In this document: positions 51,881-60,635 of the stretch, piece after piece
Layout of the letters: every line of letters starts with the position of its first letter
Numbering within the stretch: the first letter of the stretch is position 1
Assembly (NCBI RefSeq): GCF_030499515.1
Contig: NZ_JASTWJ010000001.1
Location: 9,776,001-9,840,000 of the forward strand
Direction: 5' to 3'
From: Streptomyces sp. DT2A-34
GTDB lineage: Bacteria; Actinomycetota; Actinomycetes; Streptomycetales; Streptomycetaceae
Length of the DNA: 64,000 nucleotides
Made by a program: the position numbers and the translations under genes
The notes under the pieces: generated by a model
Seen by the model: only the letters and a program-made list of their open reading frames with translations
Told to the model about the DNA's origin: nothing
Database searches by the model: none

Positions 51881-52356
51881 CGACTGCGAGTACGAGTACG
51901 AGCCGGACACCCGCCGCTACCTCACCGGGCAGAACCCGGCCCCCTTGCAGGTCGCCGTTCTTGCGCTGGCCCGCGACAACTTCCACGGCGACTGGAACCA
52001 CACGCTCCACCCGGCCCCGGCCCCGGCCCCGGCCCCGGCCCCGGCCCCGGCCCCGGCCCCGGCCCCGGCCCCGGAGCCACCGCCTGGCTGCCGGATCCGG
52101 CCTGACCGGCGTGCCCCGCCGGGAATTGGACTCCCTGATCGACCAGATCGCCGACGACTGGCAGATGGTTGCCGACCGTGACCTGACCCGGCACACCGGA
52201 CGTCCCCGCCTGCGCCCATCAGCTCGCGGAATCGGTCAACTCGAGTACCACCACCGCGTGCCGGCCGCATTGCTGCGAGCCCGGCGTGCGGCTACGACGG
52301 TCCTGATCACCGAGATCCTCGACTATCACCGCAGGCGAGGGATGCGGCCGGGCTGA
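51880..52356 (+). pseudogene. ISAzo13-type transposase 3' fragment with C-terminal extension
   Basis: The first part (DCEYEYEPDTRRYLTGQ, FHGDWNHTLHP) corresponds to the end of the ISAzo13 core. After a GGCCCC repeat encoding Ala-Pro, a second frame (LTGVPRRELDSLIDQIADDW, AALLRARRAATTVLITEIL) matches the extension seen in the ISAzo13 remnant at 43986. The two copies therefore share an unusual domain order. Confidence 0.6.
52010..52074. repeat. GGCCCC hexanucleotide tract
   Basis: About eleven perfect tandem copies of GGCCCC encode an Ala-Pro linker between the transposase core fragment and its C-terminal extension. Such a tract is prone to slippage. Confidence 0.9.
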
Positions 52357-52372
52357 TGCCGATGTCGATCGA

Positions 52373-52575
52373 TCAGCTCTCAGCCCCGCCGCCGGCGTCG
52401 CCTGCGGTGGCAGGAAAGAGACGCTGAACGGCAGCGACGACGGCGGCGCGGCGGGCTGCCGGGGAGGGGTCGCGGACCTGGTCGGCGGCCGCGTCCACGA
52501 GGTCGGTTGCCGGCCCAGGCCGTGGCGAGCTGGTTGACGAAGACGAGGATGTCAATGTCGAACGCCTGCCGGTCC
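52373..52575 (-). pseudogene. Unidentified C-terminal gene fragment
   Basis: Two frames on the minus strand read like one protein with a shift near 52515: FDIDILVFVNQLATAWAGN, then TDLVDAAADQVRDPSPAARR and AAVVAAVQRLFPATAGDAGG, ending at a stop at 52373. The composition looks like a real helical protein tail. No family was recognised. Confidence 0.4.
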
Positions 52576-52911
52576 CGTCGCGGGGTTGAGCGCACCTTGC
52601 ACGGTGGTGCCTGGTGCAGGTTGTCCCGGCGAGGCCGTTCTCGGCCACCGCCGCATTCGGCAGCGCCGCGATCGGCGGTACCGCCGCGGTCGGACCGGCG
52701 CTGCCGATGCTCGTGGACGCCGAGGACCCGCCGCGCCGGGTCTCCTTCGGCGCCGACCCCGTTCAGGTCGGCTGCACGTCTACGCCGTGCGGCCCAAGAC
52801 GTGGCACGGCTGGGCCGACGTATCCACACTGACCGACGACTCACAAGCCCGACCGAGAACAGGGCCTCTCGCATGAACCGCCGCGACGGCCGGGGGCGAG
52901 CCGGGTCGGGG
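52576..52911. other. Gap between gene fragments
   Basis: One + frame (ATAAFGSAAIGGTAAVGPAL) looks mildly protein-like, but it has no length or motif. Nothing firm is visible in this stretch. Confidence 0.3.
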
Positions 52912-53140
52912 TCAGCCTTCGGTGGACCACCTCGGCGCGGACGACCCCACCGCTTCGAACGGCCGCTCCCAGAACAGCGGGTTCTCCTCGACGGCGACGG
53001 GGAACCGGAGCCGTTTCACCGGGCTGCCGTCACCGCTGACGAAGACACCGTCCTCGTACGGCCCGTCGAGGGGCAGACGGACCTCGGGTTCCTCCGCGGC
53101 GTGGCCCTCGCCGATCAGCAATGCCGCGGTCCGGGCGAGC
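52912..53140 (-). pseudogene. Unidentified C-terminal gene fragment
   Basis: A frame reading AALLIGEGHAAEEPEVRLPL, DGPYEDGVFVSGDGSPVKRL, FPVAVEENPLFWERPFEAV and ending in a stop at 52912 has protein-like character. The upstream side turns into Arg-rich shadow sequence, so the start is lost. No family was recognised. Confidence 0.35.
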
Positions 53141-53205
53141 GAGAGCCGGGAGACCGAGCCCTGACCGGCTGGCCGAACGCCGTGCTGCTGGCGGCCAGCC
53201 ACTGA

Positions 53206-53363
53206 ACTGCCGTGGGATCACTGCCTTGGTGGGGGTGGAGGTGGTTCCGGCGAAGACCGAGGGCGTGCGGTGCAAACTCAAGCGGCTCGTCGCGCGGGGT
53301 TGGGCACACGAGCCGGGCCCGGGCCGGTTCGTCTGCGGCGATGGCCGAGACGGCGGGTCATGA
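53206..53363 (+). pseudogene. Winged-helix end of a transposon-associated protein
   Basis: The frame ITALVGVEVVPAKTEGVRCK, LKRLVARGWAHEPGPGRFVC resembles the C-terminal winged helix of the protein at 45651 (NTRLKLKRLAERGILVETEQ). It ends at a stop at 53361. It has no start and joins the broken enoyl-CoA hydratase. Confidence 0.5.
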
Positions 53364-53456
53364 CCATGGTCATCGGCCACAGGATCATCGCCTCCGAAGT
53401 CCGCGTCCGACCGCACCGGGAAGCCGGACGCTTGATCCGCCGGCCGGTACCAGCCG

Positions 53457-53494
53457 CCGGTTGAGGTGACCGTCGCCGGTTGAGGTGACCGTCG
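53457..53494. repeat. 19-bp tandem duplication inside a broken gene
   Basis: CCGGTTGAGGTGACCGTCG occurs twice in direct tandem. At 19 bp it shifts the reading frame of the enoyl-CoA hydratase in the conserved DGHLN region. Confidence 0.9.
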
Positions 53495-53886
53495 CCGATG
53501 AGGATGGTGTCGGCGGCGACGACGACATCGCAGGTCAGTGCCAGTTCGAGGCCCCCCGGCGACAGCGTGACCATGCACCACGGCGACCCATGGTTTCGGG
53601 CTGGCCGCGATGCGGCTGAAGCGGGCCGACACGTCGGCCAGGAAGTCGACCGGGTTGTCGCCCCGCTCGTGCAACTCCAGGAACTGGTGGAAGTCCCCGC
53701 CAGCACAGAAGCTCGGTCCCCGGCCTGCCACGGCGATGACCGCGGTGCCGGGGTCGGCCTCAGCGCTGGTGATCTGTTTGTCCAGGGCTTCGATGAGGGT
53801 GATGTCGAGGGCGTTGCGCCGCTCGGGGCGGTTGAGCAGCAGCCACCGGACGGTGCCGTGTTGCTCGACGAGCAGAGGTTCCATGC
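53465..53886 (-). pseudogene. Enoyl-CoA hydratase/isomerase, frameshifted and truncated
   Basis: Starting at an ATG at 53886, the frame gives MEPLLVEQHGTVRWLLLNRP, ERRNALDITLIEALD, AVAGRGPSFCAGGDFHQFLE and WVAVVHGHAVAGG, the crotonase oxyanion-hole segments. An extra G near 53555 shifts to the frame with LELALTCDVVVAADTILIGD, then the 19-bp duplication shifts it again. The C-terminal third is missing. It follows a CoA-ligase remnant, so the pair was once an acid-CoA catabolic unit. Confidence 0.8.
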
Positions 53887-53891
53887 CGGTC

Positions 53892-54060
53892 AACGCGGCT
53901 CCGGGGCGGCGAGTTCGGTGCGCCGGCGGTTGCGCAGCAGGTAGCGCTGGGTCTTGCCGCTGGGGGTCTTGGGCAGGGCGTCGATGAAGTGGATCGTGGG
54001 CGGCGTAGCGGGCCTTGACCAGCAGCTGGAGTTCGGTGGCCAACTCTGGCATCAGATCGA
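53892..54060 (-). pseudogene. Acyl-CoA ligase (AMP-binding) C-terminal fragment
   Basis: The frame HFIDALPKTPSGKTQRYLLR ends at a stop at 53892. It is the A10 region of AMP-forming acyl-CoA ligases, whose Lys (PSGK) is catalytic. The preceding piece PELATELQLLVKARYA is one frame away. Everything upstream is lost at about 54060. The style fits benzoate-type ligases. Confidence 0.75.
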
Positions 54061-54347
54061 GCAGGCGGGCCGCTCATGCCCCCTTGGCCCAGGCCCTCGG
54101 TGCCGTACTCGACCGGATGGCCGCCGCCTCCGGGTCCGGTCGCGTCATCGCAGGCCGGTCGAGCGGAACCTGGTCGGTCTGCTGACCGAGGAATCTTCAC
54201 CGCGGCGTTTGCCGAGGGGCAGGCGCCCGTGGGAGGTCATCGCCTCCGCCGCAGGATGCCTGCCGCCCTTCGACCGAGCCGACATGGCTCCTTCGGCGCC
54301 CTTGCCCACCGGAGCAACGGATCGGCGGGCTCTCCCATCGCTCCCGG
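54061..54347. other. Gap, no gene recognised
   Basis: Translations on both strands are Arg/Pro/Gly-rich with no motif. The stretch separates the broken CoA-ligase end from the CocE-type hydrolase stop and is probably decayed. Confidence 0.35.
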
Positions 54348-56024
54348 TCAGGCTGGAGGCACCACGGGCAGGACGATGCGGGACGGCCGGGCGGGGTCAT
54401 GGAAGACCTGCTGCCGGGCCACTCGGGCCGTGGTCGCATCCTCCTCGGGTTCGCCCGTGTTGAGGTTGCGGTCCCAGCGGGGGAAGTTGCTGGAGGTGAC
54501 CTGGACCCGTATCCGGTGACCCGCCCGGAAGACGATGCTGGTCGACCACAGGTCCACGACGTGCTCGGCCGCCTCGCCCGGTGTCGCCGCACGCACCCGC
54601 ACGATGCCGTCGGCCACATTGCGGGAGACACCGTTCTCGTCCACGTCGCACAGGCGTGCCACCCAGTCGGTCGAGGGTCCGTCCGTGGCGGCGAAGAGCA
54701 CAGCCCGGACGCGGCCGGTCACCTCGACGTCCTCGGTGAGCGGTTCGGTGGTGAAGACCAGGACGTCCTCGCGTCCCTCCACGGCCGTCTGGTCGAGTGG
54801 CCCGGGACGGAACTCGTCGGACATCAGGAGCGCGCCGCCGGTCGTGGGCACCGGGTCCATGGGGTCGTAGGTGAACTGCTCGGGCTGCTCGGCGGTGGAC
54901 GGCGGCTCCTGCGTCAGGCGTCCGTCGGCGCGCAGGTGGAAGTCCGTGTCCACGGCCCGCGACAGGGGCCATTCCGTCTCCTCGCGCCACTGGTTGATGC
55001 CCATGACGAACAGCAACACCTTGCCCGTGTCCGGCTCCAGCGCCTCACCGTCGCCGATCGTACGCTGGAACCAGTCGAGCTGGAGGCCGTGCAGGGGTCC
55101 GCGCATGCCCATGAAGGCGGAGTTCGCGCCGAACCCGAAGTTGACGTCGCCGATGACGTGCTGCTGGTTGGCGTGACTCCACGGCCCCATGATCAGCGTG
55201 GCGGGCCGGCCGGCGCGGCGCATGGCGGTGAAGTTGTCGAGCGTGCCCTGGGCGAAGATGTCGTACCAGCCGCCGACCTGGAAGGTGGGCAGGTCGACCT
55301 CGTCGTGCCGGCCCGCGACACGGGACGAACGCGCCCACTCGGGCTCCCGTCGGGAACGCTCGTAGCCCAGCTCGGGCAGGTCGTGCCGGGCGAACGCGGG
55401 AAACCGCCCGGCGGGCAGTTCGCCGTAGCCGCCGTCGGCCAGGCCGTCGAGATCCTGCACGAGCCTGCCGAGGCTGCCGCCGAGCGTGGCCGGGTCGGTG
55501 CTGTGACGGCGCATCAGCGCGTCGGCGCCCATCATGAGGGACCAGGGCGCGGTGATGCCGAGTTCGATCGCGCCGCCGCGCGTCCACAGGCCGTCGTCCG
55601 GATCAGACCACGTGACCATCGGCGCGATCGCCTTCAGCTCCGGCGGCTTCGACAGCGCCGCCATCCACTGCGTGTTGCCGAAGTAGCTGGCGCCGATCAT
55701 GCCGACGGAGCCGTTCGCTCCGGGAAGGGCAGCGGCCCACCGTACGGTGTCGTAACCGTCGCTCTCCTCGTACGTGAGCGGCTCCCAGTCTCCCTCGGAG
55801 GCGAACCGGCCGCGGGTGTCCTGTAGGACGACCATGAAGCCGCGCCTGGCCGCCGCCAGGGGATCGAGGATGACGCCCATCATGGGCGTCTGCTTGCCGT
55901 ACGGCAGCCGGCTCAGCAGCACCGGCCACGGCCCCGTACCCCCGGGCCGGTAGACATCCGCGCGCAGCACGGTGCCGTCACGCATCTCCGCCGGAACGTC
56001 GAACTCGATCTGAATCTCTGCCAC
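54348..56024 (-). CDS. CocE/NonD-family hydrolase
   Basis: The 558-residue protein has the X-Pro dipeptidyl-peptidase S15 N-terminal alpha/beta-hydrolase domain: MRDGTVLRADVYRPGG, VLQDTRGRFASEGDW and nucleophile Ser in GMIGASYFGNTQW. The acid and His (HANQQHVIG region) follow, and a C-terminal jelly-roll domain has RNLNTGEPEEDATTARVARQ. The family cleaves esters and amides, such as cocaine or acylated amino compounds. The GTG start has AAAGGAG seven bases upstream. It lies 104 bp after the next hydrolase on the same strand. Confidence 0.9.
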   Translation of the reverse strand: MAEIQIEFDVPAEMRDGTVLRADVYRPGGTGPWPVLLSRLPYGKQTPMMGVILDPLAAARRGFMVVLQDTRGRFASEGDWEPLTYEESDGYDTVRWAAALPGANGSVGMIGASYFGNTQWMAALSKPPELKAIAPMVTWSDPDDGLWTRGGAIELGITAPWSLMMGADALMRRHSTDPATLGGSLGRLVQDLDGLADGGYGELPAGRFPAFARHDLPELGYERSRREPEWARSSRVAGRHDEVDLPTFQVGGWYDIFAQGTLDNFTAMRRAGRPATLIMGPWSHANQQHVIGDVNFGFGANSAFMGMRGPLHGLQLDWFQRTIGDGEALEPDTGKVLLFVMGINQWREETEWPLSRAVDTDFHLRADGRLTQEPPSTAEQPEQFTYDPMDPVPTTGGALLMSDEFRPGPLDQTAVEGREDVLVFTTEPLTEDVEVTGRVRAVLFAATDGPSTDWVARLCDVDENGVSRNVADGIVRVRAATPGEAAEHVVDLWSTSIVFRAGHRIRVQVTSSNFPRWDRNLNTGEPEEDATTARVARQQVFHDPARPSRIVLPVVPPA

Positions 56025-56128
56025 GCGCTGCTCCTTTGCATGCCCCGACGCTGTCAGGCACATGGTCGAACCTGGTCCCCGTCCCGCACTACACCCGAAC
56101 GGGGGTGACTACGACGCTCTCGGGGCGG

Positions 56129-57007
56129 TCACGCCACCGCGTTCAGCAGGTCGGCCAGCAGGTCGGGCCGTTCCAAGGCGATGAAGTGGCCTGCTCCCGG
56201 CACCTGCGTGAAATCGGCGGCCGGCAGCAGCTCCCTGTCGGCTTGCCGGTCCGATGGCCGCGACCAGTCCTTCTCCCCGTAGACGAGGTGGACGGGTGCC
56301 TTGACCTCGGAGTAGCGCGAGCGGGCCGCGATGAGACTGGGCAGGTTTTGGTACACGGCCCGGGCGACGGTCGGGTAGCCGGGGCGGCTGCCCACCTGGA
56401 GGAGCTCGTCGACGTAATCCGCCCGCAGCGCGGTCTTGTCGACCAGCCCGCCCTGCAGGATCCGGCGGAGGGCGGCCTTGGGCTCCACCCCGGCGACCAT
56501 CGGGCCCACCCCCGGAGTGAGGACACCGCCGACCACCACACGGGCGAGAAGACTGGACCGGGCGATACCGCCGCGGAAGTCGTATGCGTTCACCGCGACG
56601 ACGCGCCGTACCCGCTCGGGCAGGTCGGCCGCTGTGGTCAGGGCGAGCACCGCCCCCATGGACTCCCCGACCAGGGTCACGTCGTGGAGGTCGAGTTCGG
56701 TCAGGAGCCGCTTGACGCCCGCGCGCATGCCCGGCTCGTCGTACGACGCGCCGGGCACGATCTCGGAGTAGCCCATCCCCGGCAGGTCGAGGGCGTACAC
56801 GGTGTAGTGGTCCGCGATCAGGGGGATGAGGTGGCGGAAGTGCTCGGCCTGGGTGCGCACGGTGTGCAGCAGGACCACGGGAGCGCCGGTGCCCGCCTTG
56901 AGGTAACGCAGGGTTCCCTCGCGGCCGTCGAGCCCCGCGCGCGGGGCGATGGTGTGGCTGGTGGTTCCCGGGATGTGAATCGTGGGACGTGGCTCTGGGC
57001 TGGGCAT
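56129..57007 (-). CDS. Alpha/beta hydrolase
   Basis: The 292-residue protein has an alpha/beta-hydrolase core: oxyanion segment VVLLHTVRTQAEHF, nucleophile elbow GESMGAVLAL, an Asp in YGEKDWSRPSD and His in VPGAGHFIALERP. I chose the start MPSPEPRPTIHIPG with AAAGGGAAG upstream; the longer frame runs through the operators. Two TetR-type palindromes lie about 100-140 bp upstream. It probably forms an operon with the CocE-type gene. Confidence 0.9.
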   Translation of the reverse strand: MPSPEPRPTIHIPGTTSHTIAPRAGLDGREGTLRYLKAGTGAPVVLLHTVRTQAEHFRHLIPLIADHYTVYALDLPGMGYSEIVPGASYDEPGMRAGVKRLLTELDLHDVTLVGESMGAVLALTTAADLPERVRRVVAVNAYDFRGGIARSSLLARVVVGGVLTPGVGPMVAGVEPKAALRRILQGGLVDKTALRADYVDELLQVGSRPGYPTVARAVYQNLPSLIAARSRYSEVKAPVHLVYGEKDWSRPSDRQADRELLPAADFTQVPGAGHFIALERPDLLADLLNAVA

Positions 57008-57106
57008 CTCGCTGGCTTCCCTTTGTGTGAACTGCTGCAGACCGGTGATTCGGATAGGGCCGCCCGAAGGGGGCGTGACCCCGGACCAGCCCTTGGATTC
57101 ATTGAG

Positions 57107-57144
57107 AAACCGACCGGTTTCCATCATCGTAAACCGATCGGTTT
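57107..57144. promoter_or_regulatory. Two TetR-type operator palindromes
   Basis: AAACCGACCGGTTT (57107-57120) and the perfect palindrome AAACCGATCGGTTT (57131-57144) have centres 24 bp apart. The second is identical to the one upstream of the TetR gene at 58139. They lie in the leader of the alpha/beta hydrolase. Confidence 0.75.
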
Positions 57145-57182
57145 CCGAGCGCAAGGCTGAGGTTGCCATCCGCAGCAATAGG

Positions 57183-57263
57183 GTCAGTGCACAGGGGAGG
57201 CGCGAGAGTGTCATCCGCACGGCGGTCGCCGATTTCGCACTCAAGGGCTACTACGGCACGTCT
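57183..57263 (+). pseudogene. TetR-family regulator N-terminal fragment
   Basis: VSAQGRRESVIRTAVADFAL followed by KGYYGTS is the first helix pair of a TetR DNA-binding domain. It stops matching at 57263. The recognition helix and the ligand domain are absent. It is divergent from the alpha/beta hydrolase, the usual place for its original regulator. Confidence 0.65.
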
Positions 57264-57536
57264 AAATGCTCCAGATGCAGGTGTAGGGCTACGCCGGCCA
57301 GCCGCCGAGGCCAAGGGTGATGCGGCCAACTGGTCCGGGCCGGCTGGATGAGGCCCTGGGGAACCGCGTACCTGCTGTTGGGCGCTGATGTCGACGAGGC
57401 GACGGCCTTCCTGGCGCGCGGCACGCCCGTCAACACCCATACGGCCACCGGGCTCCCCTTGATTGCGGGGAATCAGGGGCGGGAGTCATCGGCCTGGGGA
57501 GGGCACGGTCACGGCGCCTGCTCGAAAGGGGATGCG
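57264..57536. other. Gap between TetR fragment and TetR gene
   Basis: No gene is supported. The sharp loss of TetR similarity at 57263 suggests a rearrangement junction here. Confidence 0.35.
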
Positions 57537-58106
57537 TCAGTGCATGCCTGCCGCATCGAGCAGGGTGGTCACGGTGGGCGTGACGAGCCCGGTCAGCTTG
57601 TCGGCTCCGATCCCCGCGCGGGCGCTGGCGCCGTCGAAGACCAGGCTGAGCTGCCGGGCCAGCAGATCGGGATCGCCCGCCCCGCCCCGTTCGACCTCGG
57701 CACGGAAGAAGGCGGTCAGATTCTCTTTGACCCGGTGGGCCACCTGGCTCGCAGGGTGGCTCTGGTCTTTGAGCTCGACCTGAGCAGCCAGGTACCGACA
57801 GCCTTGGAAGTCGGGCGCACCCGCCTGCTCCTCCAGCTGGTCGAAGACGTGCAGGATCCGCTCGCGGGGTGAACGGCCGTCGTTCGCCGCCGGCAGGAGC
57901 CCGGCCGCGAAGGCGGAGGCGCGTTCCCCCAGGCTCGCCGCCAGCAGTTCGTCCTTGCTCTCGAACAGCTGGTACAGGGAACGCTTCGACACCCCCGCCG
58001 CCTTGCACAGCGCCTCGACGCCGATGCCGACACCGTCTCGATAGGTGAGCGTGGCCGCCGCCTCCAGCAGCCGCTCTCTGGTACTTGACTTCACTGCGGT
58101 GGTCAT
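57537..58106 (-). CDS. TetR-family transcriptional regulator
   Basis: The 189-residue protein has the TetR DNA-binding domain (TRERLLEAAATLTYRDGVGI, then ALCKAAGVSKRSLYQLFESK DELL) and a helical ligand domain with GCRYLAAQVELKD and a conserved C-terminal GADKLTGLV. The same 14-bp palindrome lies 33 bp upstream of its start and twice before the alpha/beta hydrolase. It therefore likely represses itself and that hydrolase operon. Confidence 0.9.
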   Translation of the reverse strand: MTTAVKSSTRERLLEAAATLTYRDGVGIGVEALCKAAGVSKRSLYQLFESKDELLAASLGERASAFAAGLLPAANDGRSPRERILHVFDQLEEQAGAPDFQGCRYLAAQVELKDQSHPASQVAHRVKENLTAFFRAEVERGGAGDPDLLARQLSLVFDGASARAGIGADKLTGLVTPTVTTLLDAAGMH

Positions 58107-58138
58107 ACCGCGAGGTTAACTCGATGTGGACAAAATGA

Positions 58139-58152
58139 AAACCGATCGGTTT
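58139..58152. promoter_or_regulatory. TetR-type operator upstream of the tetR gene
   Basis: AAACCGATCGGTTT is a perfect 14-bp palindrome, identical to the site at 57131. It is 33 bp upstream of the TetR start, where it would overlap the promoter. Confidence 0.75.
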
Positions 58153-58591
58153 ACAGCGCCCTACCGGGGCGATCTAGCGCCGCCCACGGGCCGGGCGGGC
58201 ATGTGAGTACGGTTCCGCTACCGGGGCGGCGGTCTTCTGAGGCTTCGTCCGGGCGGGGACGCGGTGCAGCCCCTGGCGGCCGCCCGTCACCCCCGAAGCC
58301 GGAGAGTGCGGCCGCGATGAGGCCGACGGTTATTCTCACCCAGCCCCTGGCCAGGCCCGCGCCCGCTGGGCGCCGTTGTAGAGGATCTCTGCCGCAGCGG
58401 CTTCGAACTCTGGGAGGACGCGCGCGAAGGGTCGTGGCCGACCTACCCGTGCCGGACCTCGCAGGCCGGGACAGTCGGGAAGCGGCCGTCGCCTCGGCCG
58501 GCGCGACGGACCTCCCTTGGGTCGGGTAAGTACAGTGCCCGTGGCGATGAAAGGAACAGTCCCCGGCCGGACAGGTGGGGGTGTGGAATCC
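58153..58591. other. Gap upstream of the sigma factor
   Basis: Frames on both strands lack motifs. A minus frame has one hydrophobic run (VRITVGLIAAALSGFGG), but no gene can be supported. The sigma-factor promoter should lie in its right part. Confidence 0.35.
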
Positions 58592-59161
58592 ATGCTGGAG
58601 CAGGAACTTGCCCGGGCCCGAGAAGCCCGCTTCGAATCGCTGGCGCGCGCGGTGGCGGAGCCGCTGCACCGGTATCTGCTGCGCCGGGCGGACGCCGACG
58701 CGGTAGACGACATCCTCGCGGAGACGATGCTCGTGCTCTGGCGCCGCCTCGAGGACGTGCCCGGGCTCGGGAAGGACCCCGTGACCGACCTCGACGGCGT
58801 GCTGCCCTGGTGTTACGGCGTCGCACGCGGCTGCCTGTCCAACGCCCGCCGGGCGGACGGGCGCCGACTCCGGCTGGTGGAGCGGCTGACCCGTACCGCA
58901 CCGCCGCCAATGCCCGAGGAAGCCGACCACCCCGAACTCCATGCCGCACTCGGCACACTGGGCGCCCTGGACCGTGAGGTGGTGCTGCTCTGGGCATGGG
59001 AGGGGCTGACCCCGCGCGAGATAGCGGAAGTGACCGGACTGACCCCCAACGCCGTCAGCATCCGCCTGCACAGGGCAAAGAAGAAACTCGCCGCTCTGCT
59101 TGACCGAAAGAATGACGACAAGGCCGGACATGAGATGGGTGAAGGAAGGAGCAACCGGTGA
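58592..59161 (+). CDS. ECF-type RNA polymerase sigma factor
   Basis: The protein has region 2 (ARAVAEPLHRYLLRRADADA, DDILAETMLVLWRRL) and region 4 (LDREVVLLWAWEGLTPREIA, GLTPNAVSIRLHRAKKKL), the two DNA/RNAP-binding parts of extracytoplasmic-function sigma factors. I took the ATG at 58592, giving 189 residues; GTG at 58583 or ATG at 58547 are alternatives with no better ribosome site. Its stop overlaps the next start, so the membrane protein is co-translated. Confidence 0.88.
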   Translation: MLEQELARAREARFESLARAVAEPLHRYLLRRADADAVDDILAETMLVLWRRLEDVPGLGKDPVTDLDGVLPWCYGVARGCLSNARRADGRRLRLVERLTRTAPPPMPEEADHPELHAALGTLGALDREVVLLWAWEGLTPREIAEVTGLTPNAVSIRLHRAKKKLAALLDRKNDDKAGHEMGEGRSNR

Positions 59162-59766
59162 ACGACGAAGAACTGCTGGCCCGGATGAGGGCCATCGACC
59201 CGGCGCGGACCTCTGATGCTCCCCAGCCCGACATCAACCGTCTCCTGGAGGCCACCATGACCGCCGACACCACAGTCCGCACCTCCCCCCGCACATCGGA
59301 CCGCCCCCGCCGCCCCCTGCTGCTGGCCGCAGCGGCCGCCGCTGTGCTCACGGTGGGAGCCGGCATCACCTGGGGAGTCACGGCGACCCGCGACACTCCT
59401 CCGGCCGTGGCCGCCCCGCTGGTCCTGACCGTCCAGCAGGACACAGGCGGCGGCCCGGCCACAGCGTGCGCCGAGCTCGACGTCACCACCCTGCGCCAGT
59501 ACACGACCGCCTTCGAGGGCACCGCGACCTCCGTCGACGGCGACCAGATCACTCTCCGAGTGGACCACTGGTACCGCGGCGAAGACGCCTCCACCGTCCG
59601 GCTCGACAACACCCACGAAGGACAACTGGAGTCATTCGGCCAGGAGTTCGCTGTCGGCCAGACCTACCTCGTCTACGCCAAGGACGGCAAGGTCCCGGTG
59701 TGCTACGGCGATGCCGAGGCCACCCCGAAGCTGCGGAGCCTCTACGACCGAGCGTTCGGGCAGTGA
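59158..59766 (+). CDS. Single-pass membrane protein coupled to the sigma factor
   Basis: The 202-residue protein has a cytoplasmic N-terminus of about 50 residues (MNDEELLARMRAIDPARTSD), one membrane helix (LLLAAAAAAVLTVGAGITWG) and an extracytoplasmic domain with two Cys residues and ITLRVDHWYRGEDAST. It starts at GTG overlapping the sigma stop. Position and topology suggest an anti-sigma or partner protein, but no zinc-binding anti-sigma motif is visible. The outer domain resembles small secreted DUF-type domains. Confidence 0.7.
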   Translation: MNDEELLARMRAIDPARTSDAPQPDINRLLEATMTADTTVRTSPRTSDRPRRPLLLAAAAAAVLTVGAGITWGVTATRDTPPAVAAPLVLTVQQDTGGGPATACAELDVTTLRQYTTAFEGTATSVDGDQITLRVDHWYRGEDASTVRLDNTHEGQLESFGQEFAVGQTYLVYAKDGKVPVCYGDAEATPKLRSLYDRAFGQ

Positions 59767-59895
59767 GCGCACAAGCTCGGCGGCTGTTCCGTCTCGCAAG
59801 GTCTGCCGTTGCCTCGTTGCGAGGTTCAGCGGGAGCCGGTCGGTAGACGCGTCACCGCTCGCATCGCCCTGCCCGACGACCTGGGCGGGGACGTC

Positions 59896-60635
59896 ACCGG
59901 ACGCCGCCCCCCAGTAGCAGCCAGCGCTCGCCCTCGGCCCCCGCCTTCACGGACGGCCTGATGAGAAGCGGCGCGCTACAGGGGGGGCGATGTCGGTGGG
60001 GGAGAGGTCGGGGTGGGCGGTGCCGACGTGCGGGGTGGCGCCACCGGCCGGAGGCGTCGCGGGCGACGTCGACTCCGGCTTCCCCCACCAGTTCGGGGTT
60101 CCACCAGCGTGACGTTCAGCGTCTCCCGGCTGCCCCACCCGGCGGAGAACGACCAGCCTGTCCACGGATGACCGCGCCGCCCCGCAGCGAGCAGGCCGGC
60201 GACCGCAGCACCTGCCGCCTGGGCGAGGGTGGTGGTGCGGCCGACGTACTGAAAGCGGCCTTCGGTGTCGTACCTGCCGAGCAGCAGCGTGCGGGGAACG
60301 TCCAGAGAGCCGGTGATCGCGCCGACGATCGCCTCGCTCGTCTCGCGGACCTTGTATTTCTGCCAGCCCCTCACCGACGGGCGGTAGGCGTCGTCCAGCC
60401 TCTTGAAGACCACCCCCTCCATCCCGACCGACGCCCACGTCAGCCACTCGCGCACGACGTCGACCTCAGTGGTCGACGGACACAACACCCGCGGCGCCGA
60501 CAGCCGACGGGCGGTGAACACGGACTCCCGCGCGGCCCTGCGCCGCCGATACGGCCAAGAGGTCGTGTCCGTCCCGGACAGCCACAACAGATCGAACGCG
60601 AAAGCGGGCAGGATCTCAGATTCTGGGTCGCCTCT
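59896..60635 (-). pseudogene. ATP-dependent DNA ligase, truncated and frameshifted
   Basis: The main frame has the ligase motif III region FAFDLLWLSG, motif IV EGVVFKRLDDAYRPSV and motif V RGWQKYKVRETSE, then the OB-fold start. The adenylation Lys motif (K-x-D-G) is missing at the left of the protein. Near 60105 the frame shifts, with VGEAGVDVARDASGRWRHP continuing in another frame. It resembles LigC/LigD-type actinobacterial ligases and cannot be functional. Confidence 0.8.
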
